This document shows, piece after piece, positions 59,385 to 64,000 of a stretch of DNA of 64,000 nt; within the stretch, counting starts at the first letter, position 1; each line of letters starts with the position of its first letter. The stretch comes from Faecalispora anaeroviscerum. Lineage in GTDB: Bacteria; Bacillota; Clostridia; Oscillospirales; Acutalibacteraceae. The stretch spans positions 1,798,001-1,862,000 of the forward strand of contig NZ_CANOOQ010000001.1 of the NCBI RefSeq assembly GCF_947568225.1, written 5' to 3'. Under the pieces are notes generated by a model that saw only the letters and a list, made by a program, of their open reading frames with translations, did no database searches and was not told the origin of the DNA. The position numbers and the translations under genes are program-made.

Positions 59385-59741
59385 TTAGGACTTATCGCCC
59401 GGCTTTGCAAGAAGCGCTGCAAGGTAGCCGAAGAACACTGCCGCCGCGATTCCAGCAGCACTGGAGGTAACGCCGCCCATCAGGGCACCGAGCAGACCAT
59501 GCTCGCGCACGGCTTCTTCCGTCCCCTTGGCCATTGCGTAGCCGAACCCGGACAGCGGAACCGTAGCCCCGGCCCCGGCAAACTGCACCAGTGGCTCGTA
59601 CAGGCCAACCGCCGTAAGAACGACGCCGAGCGTGACGAACATCACTAAAATCCGGGCGGGAGTCAGCTTTGTTCTATCGATCAGTATCTGACCGATCACG
59701 CAGATCAGACCACCTACCACAAAAGCCTTGACATATTCCAT
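59385..59741 (-). CDS. spoVAE: Stage V sporulation protein AE (SpoVA channel subunit)
   Basis: 118 residues, about four hydrophobic helices. YVKAFVVGGLICVIGQILID at the start, then FAGAGATVPLSGFGYAMAKG and GGVTSSAAGIAAAVFFGYL, the SpoVAE pattern. Subunit of the dipicolinic-acid channel in the spore membrane. AAAGGA lies 9 nt before ATG 59741. It stands alone here; spoVAC and spoVAD, its usual partners, are not adjacent. Confidence 0.9.
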   Translation of the reverse strand: MEYVKAFVVGGLICVIGQILIDRTKLTPARILVMFVTLGVVLTAVGLYEPLVQFAGAGATVPLSGFGYAMAKGTEEAVREHGLLGALMGGVTSSAAGIAAAVFFGYLAALLAKPGDKS

Positions 59742-59936
59742 GGATTCAGATCCTTTCTGATTTTTCAAGGTCTATTGTTTCCGCCGTACCCTGCAATTAT
59801 GTATTGCTAAGCAATGCAACAAGCTCCCCGATGAAAACCGGTGATCCCTTTCCCGCCTTGGCCGAGGGGAAATCGCTGCCATTTTTCAAGTTGTATGGCA
59901 ACAGCAGGGTTGAATTGAACGCAAGGAGTGATTTCA

Positions 59937-60722
59937 CTGAAAAAAATGATTTTTTTTGACATAGACGGTACCCTGCTTGCCTCCGGCAAAGAAGGGTATT
60001 TTGTGCCGGATGGAACTTTACAGGCCATTGAGCTGGCAAAGCAGAACGGACATGGCGTCGCCATCTGCTCCGGCCGGCAGGAGCCGTTTATCCAAAAGAT
60101 GTTCGGCGGCTTTTTTACAAGCTACATTGCAATGAACGGCACACATGTGGTATACGAAGGGAAAACGATCCTGCAAAAATTTTTTCCTCCAGAGCGCGTA
60201 CATGAAATCATGGGGCATTTTGATTCATTCGGCATTTCTTATAATTTTATCGGTATGCGTCACGGCTGGGGCCGAAACCTGACTCCCGAAATGATTGCGC
60301 TTTTAAACCGGGTTTACAATCTGGGGGATTACGTCATCACCGACTGGGAACCGGAGCAGGTGCAGGCCGGCGCTGTGGACTGTATCTTTGCCGACAAAGA
60401 TCATTATGAGCGGTGCAGGCCGGCGTTTACCGGCTCGATGGTGCTGAACCTGCACCCGGGCGGGCGTTCGGGCGATCTATCCTTCCCAAATCAGGACAAG
60501 GCCGAGGCGATTCGTTTCTTCTGCCAGCATACCGGAATTGATCTAAAGGACACGGTGGCCTTCGGAGACGGCACGAATGACGTGACAATGCTCAAAACCG
60601 TGGGGATCGGTGTGGCTATGGAGAACGGAGTACCTGAGGCCAAGGCCGCAGCCGATTATGTAACGGATTCCATGCTCTGCGATGGGATCGAAAAAGGCTT
60701 GCGGCATCTGGGTCTGATCTGA
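59937..60722 (+). CDS. Cof-type HAD phosphatase
   Basis: About 261 residues. Motif I FFDIDGTLL, motif II-like VAICSGRQ, cap domain (about 85-190) and motif IV AFGDGTNDVTML. The Cof subfamily dephosphorylates sugar phosphates, FMN or similar. The start is uncertain. AAGGAG is 8 nt before CTG 59937, which gives LKKMIFFD; ATG 59946 is 17 nt away, and GTG 59928 overlaps the ribosome site. CTG is chosen on spacing. Confidence 0.85.
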   Translation: MKKMIFFDIDGTLLASGKEGYFVPDGTLQAIELAKQNGHGVAICSGRQEPFIQKMFGGFFTSYIAMNGTHVVYEGKTILQKFFPPERVHEIMGHFDSFGISYNFIGMRHGWGRNLTPEMIALLNRVYNLGDYVITDWEPEQVQAGAVDCIFADKDHYERCRPAFTGSMVLNLHPGGRSGDLSFPNQDKAEAIRFFCQHTGIDLKDTVAFGDGTNDVTMLKTVGIGVAMENGVPEAKAAADYVTDSMLCDGIEKGLRHLGLI

Positions 60723-60806
60723 CCGAAGATCCCGCACCGAAATCCGGTAAAACACATAACATAGCGATCAGACGGGGGAAACTGCCTGCGTTGGGGGGAA
60801 AACAAT

Positions 60807-61457
60807 ATGCCAACCGCTCTTTTGCTTGTGTTTGAAATCATCGGTACAGTGGCTTTCGCCATCTCTGGTGCCATTGTTGCCATGCAGCACAAGCTAGACT
60901 ATTTCGGGATTTTTTTGCTGGCCGTAACCACCTCTATCGGCGGCGGTGTTCTGCGCGACATTATTCTGGGGGTGTCACCCCCTGTCGGGCTGGTAAACCC
61001 CATTTATTTAACCACTGCATCGATCACCACGTTCCTTTTGCTGGCACTTGGTCGTTTTCGCCGGCTTGTAAGCAGCGGAAGCCCCGTTTACACCTGGAGC
61101 TACTATATTTCTGACGCTCTGGGTCTGGCCGTATTCACCGTGATCGGCGTGGACGCCGCGATTTCTGCCGGGTATGAAAAGGAAGGCTTTCTGTGCATTT
61201 TTGTTGCCATGCTTACCGGCGTGGGCGGCGGCATGATCCGTGACGTTCTGGTACAGCAGATTCCCGTTGTGCTGCGGCGCGAAATCTATGCACTGGCTTC
61301 TGTGGCCGGCGCTCTGCTGTATTATTTTGCCCGCACCCACATTCCGCAGTCTGTTGCCGTGCTGCTTAGCGTACTCCTCACAGTAAGCATCCGGATGCTG
61401 AGCCTGTATTTTAACATTCACGTTCCTTCGATTCAGGAGATCAAGGAAGAATCCTGA
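60807..61457 (+). CDS. TRIC/UPF0126-family membrane channel
   Basis: 216 residues with seven hydrophobic helices in two inverted-repeat halves. The family motif occurs twice: TSIGGGVLRDIILG and TGVGGGMIRDVLVQQ. The bacterial members form homotrimeric cation channels of uncertain physiology. GGGGGG precedes the ATG. A terminator follows (61482). Confidence 0.92.
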   Translation: MPTALLLVFEIIGTVAFAISGAIVAMQHKLDYFGIFLLAVTTSIGGGVLRDIILGVSPPVGLVNPIYLTTASITTFLLLALGRFRRLVSSGSPVYTWSYYISDALGLAVFTVIGVDAAISAGYEKEGFLCIFVAMLTGVGGGMIRDVLVQQIPVVLRREIYALASVAGALLYYFARTHIPQSVAVLLSVLLTVSIRMLSLYFNIHVPSIQEIKEES

Positions 61458-61481
61458 TATTCATTTGGAAAAACACGAACA

Positions 61482-61521
61482 AAAAACCAGCCCCATGAAC
61501 CGATTCATGGGGCTGGTTTTT
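61482..61521. terminator. Bidirectional terminator
   Basis: Perfect 18-bp stem (61482-61499 with 61504-61521), A-run and T-run on both sides, between the TRIC gene and convergent cheX. Confidence 0.9.
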
Positions 61522-61530
61522 CTATCCTGT

Positions 61531-61986
61531 TTATTTACTCTGCAAACGAACCTCAAGGCCTACGCTGCCAATCTCGGTGTTGATCTTCGTGTTGGAGTCC
61601 ACCGGATACGCGCATATTCCTTCTTCGTTTTCAATGACCTTCGGCGGAAGAATGTCGCAGGTGACATTTTTTTCAGACAAGGCGATCAGCGCCTTACCAC
61701 TAATAATATTGGAAATTTCGCCGATTGCGGAGGTGACAAAATCATCCACCTCGCTCACTTCCATCCCACCAGTCATGATTCGTACCATTTCGAGCATGGT
61801 CTCTTTCGGGAACGTATACAGAATATCTCCTGTGAGGTCGCCGGTCACGCCGATGGAAATCGCCAGATTACCGCAGGCGTCTTCACTCGGGGCTGCAGTG
61901 GTTTCAGAAATCTTCTGCAGATCGAGCATCAGCTCGAACACCTCGCGGGTCGCTTCAAAAAAGGAGAGGTGCAGCGTGTCATTCAT
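61531..61986 (-). CDS. CheX-like chemotaxis phosphatase domain protein
   Basis: 151 residues, CheC/CheX/FliY fold. The E..N phosphatase motif appears as GEISNIISGKALIAL. GNLAISIGVTGDLTGDILYTF and MVRIMTGGMEVSEVDDF support CheX. It would dephosphorylate CheY-P or another receiver domain. The ATG at 61986 lies inside the end of the bacteriohemerythrin gene (8-bp overlap). No other chemotaxis gene is in the window. Confidence 0.82.
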   Translation of the reverse strand: MNDTLHLSFFEATREVFELMLDLQKISETTAAPSEDACGNLAISIGVTGDLTGDILYTFPKETMLEMVRIMTGGMEVSEVDDFVTSAIGEISNIISGKALIALSEKNVTCDILPPKVIENEEGICAYPVDSNTKINTEIGSVGLEVRLQSK

Positions 61987-62404
61987 GGACTTCCTGCTCC
62001 TTTCTCTTTGCAAAATCCGCAATCTTCTGATCCTCAGAGGCCACGTGGTTAATCAGCCATGCCAACAGGCGCCCTGCGAACTGCTGCATCAGCTGCTCCT
62101 GGTCGTCGTTTTCCTCGTATCGGCGCGAAACCTCCAGCACATAGGCCACCATCTCCTGATGCCTCTTTCTGTGTGACGGCAATTCGGGATATCCCAGCTC
62201 CCGCTGAAGATTTTCCTCATCCCGAAAATGCGTGACAACATAATCCCTCATAAATATCAAAGTCTGATTGACCTGTTCGGTCTTTTGCTCCCATGAAACC
62301 GGCTTTCTTACGATCTCAACAAAATCCGTCACGCGGCGGAACAGCTCTTTATGCTGCTCGTCGATCAGCGGAACCCCCAACAGATACTTTTCTTTCCAGA
62401 GCAT
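61979..62404 (-). CDS. Bacteriohemerythrin
   Basis: 141 residues, four-helix bundle with a di-iron O2-binding site. Ligand motifs seen: IDEQHKELF, THFRDEE (HxxxE), HRKRHQEM (HxxxH) and HVASED (HxxxxD). ATG 62404 follows AAAGGGGAG; the frame to 62521 is longer but unsupported. It overlaps cheX by 8 bp, so an oxygen-sensing or oxygen-handling protein is coupled to a CheX-like phosphatase. Confidence 0.9.
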   Translation of the reverse strand: MLWKEKYLLGVPLIDEQHKELFRRVTDFVEIVRKPVSWEQKTEQVNQTLIFMRDYVVTHFRDEENLQRELGYPELPSHRKRHQEMVAYVLEVSRRYEENDDQEQLMQQFAGRLLAWLINHVASEDQKIADFAKRKEQEVHE

Positions 62405-62496
62405 GGTAACTCCCCTTTCCGAAAACACATTTGCAGTGATTCGACGTTTTTTGTAACATTTACTCATATGATACCATAAGGAGAGCGCAAAAGGAA

Positions 62497-62549
62497 TCCC
62501 CGCCCAAAATACTGAAACCATAACGTGGTTTCGGTATCTTGAGCGGGGA
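62497..62549. terminator. Two-part hairpin between lipoprotein and hemerythrin genes
   Basis: TCCCCGC (62497-62503) pairs with GCGGGGA (62543-62549). Inside, ACTGAAACCA (62511-62520) pairs with TGGTTTCGGT (62526-62535). Leftward it is followed by TTCCTTTT, consistent with termination behind the lipoprotein gene. Confidence 0.6.
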
Positions 62550-62555
62550 ACTTAT

Positions 62556-63821
62556 TCAGGCAAAGTTTTTCTCAACCGCAGTTTTTGCTGCCACATTAGG
62601 AACCATCTTCTGTGGGCTTTTCGCTTGCGTCTTTTTCTCCGCAGATTCTTTTGCTGTTACGGGGTCCGGCAGAATTAGAGCCTTTTGCAAATTACACGCG
62701 TCGTTCCACTGCTGAACGGAAACAGCGGTCGAGGCCATATACCATTTTTTCTGCGGCAGACGATATGAAATCATCATGTGCAAAGTGTCGCCGTCTGCAT
62801 AAACCGTGCTGCGGTACAGCCATGTTTTATGCAGGATCACCGGATTGTCACTTGGATAAAACGGAACGCCCTTTGTAAAATGGATTCCATCGGCCGATTT
62901 GGACAAAAACAGCGCAAAGGAATACTCCTTTGGTAAAATGCCGGTCTGGAGCAGATAATAATTTCCCTTGTAATGGATGACATCCTGATGCCACGGCAGA
63001 TAGCCACCCGGTAGCTCTACTGTACACTGCTGCAGATCCGTCCATGCGCTTCCGTCGGTACTCACGGCGTGCATCAGCTGCTTTTTCGAGGTGGTATACC
63101 AAAACTGATATTGATTGTTTTCGTGGTTGACCGCAAGGCTAAGAATGCCCGTTTTGGATTTTTGCATCAGCTGCGGCACCGACCAGTCCCGCCCATTACT
63201 GCTGACAGTACGGTAATAGTAATCCATACTGGAATCAGGGTGCTTTGTTTTCGGGTTTCCCTTGTTATAACGGTACCACATTTCCATCACTTCGCCGTTT
63301 TTCACAAGGTGAGAATCGGAATAGTGCGCACCGTTCTTCACATCGGAAGGAACTCCCGTAATCGGGTTTTTCAGCCCGGCCGGTGTTACCCATGATTTTG
63401 CGTCATTGGAAACAAGGATGCAGGGGTTTTCGAAATCGTCGTTTCCAAAAGGGTACGGTGTAACAGACATCCAGTATTCATATCCGTTCCACTTCTTAGG
63501 GAAATACAGAATTTTTGGGTGCGTCGCCTGATTATACCCGTCATATGTGGGTACAGCGGCAAGATCATACATTCTCTGCAGTGTCAAAAAGGAAGCACTA
63601 AATTTTCCAAAATTGAACCCTGTGCTGATTGAAGGTTTTGCAGCAGAGTGCTTCTCCGTATTTTTATCTGTCGGCTGAACCACGGTCTGCGGCGCTTCTT
63701 CGGCATTGGATACCGCGGTTATTTCCTCTATATTCCCACTGGGAGCGCAGCCAGCCAGTATGGCTATAAAAGTACAAAAAGCGACAAATAGTGCCGCCAA
63801 ACGGTGACGCATATTCGTCAT
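62556..63821 (-). CDS. Lipoprotein with glycosidase-like beta-propeller
   Basis: 421 residues. Lipoprotein signal with lipobox ILAGC (Cys at about residue 25). A Ser/Thr-rich linker follows, then repeats with WxxxxP..ND..NPCILVSNDAKSW, SDSHLVKNGEVMEMWYRY, TVSSNGRDWSVPQLM, VSTDGSAWTDLQQ and KSADGIHFTKG. These SxDGxxW/F repeats resemble GH32/GH43/sialidase-type five-bladed propellers. The catalytic residues could not be placed, so a binding role is possible. A lysine/alanine-rich tail ends it. ATG behind AAGGTG. Confidence 0.7.
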   Translation of the reverse strand: MTNMRHRLAALFVAFCTFIAILAGCAPSGNIEEITAVSNAEEAPQTVVQPTDKNTEKHSAAKPSISTGFNFGKFSASFLTLQRMYDLAAVPTYDGYNQATHPKILYFPKKWNGYEYWMSVTPYPFGNDDFENPCILVSNDAKSWVTPAGLKNPITGVPSDVKNGAHYSDSHLVKNGEVMEMWYRYNKGNPKTKHPDSSMDYYYRTVSSNGRDWSVPQLMQKSKTGILSLAVNHENNQYQFWYTTSKKQLMHAVSTDGSAWTDLQQCTVELPGGYLPWHQDVIHYKGNYYLLQTGILPKEYSFALFLSKSADGIHFTKGVPFYPSDNPVILHKTWLYRSTVYADGDTLHMMISYRLPQKKWYMASTAVSVQQWNDACNLQKALILPDPVTAKESAEKKTQAKSPQKMVPNVAAKTAVEKNFA

Positions 63822-64000
63822 ATCTGGACACCTTCTTTCGGATATGAACTAAAAACATTGTTTAATATGACGATATATTACGCGAATAAAAATGAAAAGT
63901 CAATGAGAATAACGGAACTGTAATCAATCTGGCAATTTGATGGCAATGGAATAGAAACCGAATGGAATACCGTATTTTATTCTGAAAGAAACAAAACTGT

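Noticed and set aside
1..64000. CRISPR array, prophage or insertion sequence
   Set aside because: No regularly spaced repeats, Cas, phage structural, integrase or transposase genes were found.

Overview
The window reads as chromosome of a spore-forming low-to-mid GC Firmicute of class Clostridia. This is inferred from spoVS, gpr, spoIIP and spoVAE, the rny-ymdB-spoVS order, strong GGAGG ribosome sites, frequent TTG/GTG starts, a T-box before thrS and an L10 leader before rplJ. The gene styles (Ser-rich SS-repeat surface proteins, FtsA-like protein with a long tail, DUF1934-argS pair) suggest Oscillospiraceae/Ruminococcaceae, but that is an inference. No CRISPR array, rRNA, prophage or complete insertion sequence is seen.

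Layout. 0-5.2 kb: an lsr-type autoinducer-2 uptake locus (lsrA and the first codons of a permease leftward; lsrR, lsrK and a cupin rightward). 5.3-15 kb: metallophosphoesterase, D,D-carboxypeptidase, recG, fakA, spoVS, ymdB, rny. 14.9-17.3 kb: T-box plus thrS. 17.4-21.7 kb: a disturbed accessory patch behind a tRNA-Gly(CCC). It holds a duplicated tRNA 3' end, an AT-rich MFS gene whose tail reads into the first codons of a PHP-domain gene, an AraC/GyrI-like regulator and a GNAT gene with a strong Shine-Dalgarno but no ATG. 22-25.6 kb: rpmG-secE-nusG-rplK-rplA-(L10 leader)-rplJ-rplL. 25.7-38.6 kb: an unknown protein, ddl, DUF1934, argS, a zinc-site-less homocysteine-methyltransferase-like protein, a Cys-rich CAP protein, a HAD phosphatase, DUF3783, SDR and a calcium-type P-ATPase with a long leader.

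39.3-46.5 kb: a Gfo/Idh oxidoreductase, then a rightward zinc locus: znuA-znuC-znuB, a CxCC/His-rich COG0523 GTPase, a fusion of a degenerate COG0523-type P-loop domain to a COG0701/DUF318 permease, and a TIGR03943/DUF1980 partner. A near-perfect palindrome sits just after the promoter. This locus is the best candidate here for an incompletely described system. 46.5-50.1 kb: TrkH, a QueT transporter behind a preQ1-I-like riboswitch, and two TrkA-type RCK proteins, all leftward.

50.3-64 kb: an FtsA-like ATPase with a long beta-grasp-like tail, a TSUP permease, PhzF, sporulation genes (spoIIP, gpr, spoVAE) with two uncharacterised membrane proteins, rpsT, a 50-residue membrane peptide, a Cof-type HAD phosphatase, a TRIC/UPF0126 channel, an overlapping bacteriohemerythrin-CheX pair and a lipoprotein with a glycosidase-like propeller. 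Start codons were moved to the best Shine-Dalgarno wherever the longest open frame ran too far upstream. All family names come from recognition of motifs and remembered relatives, not from a search.
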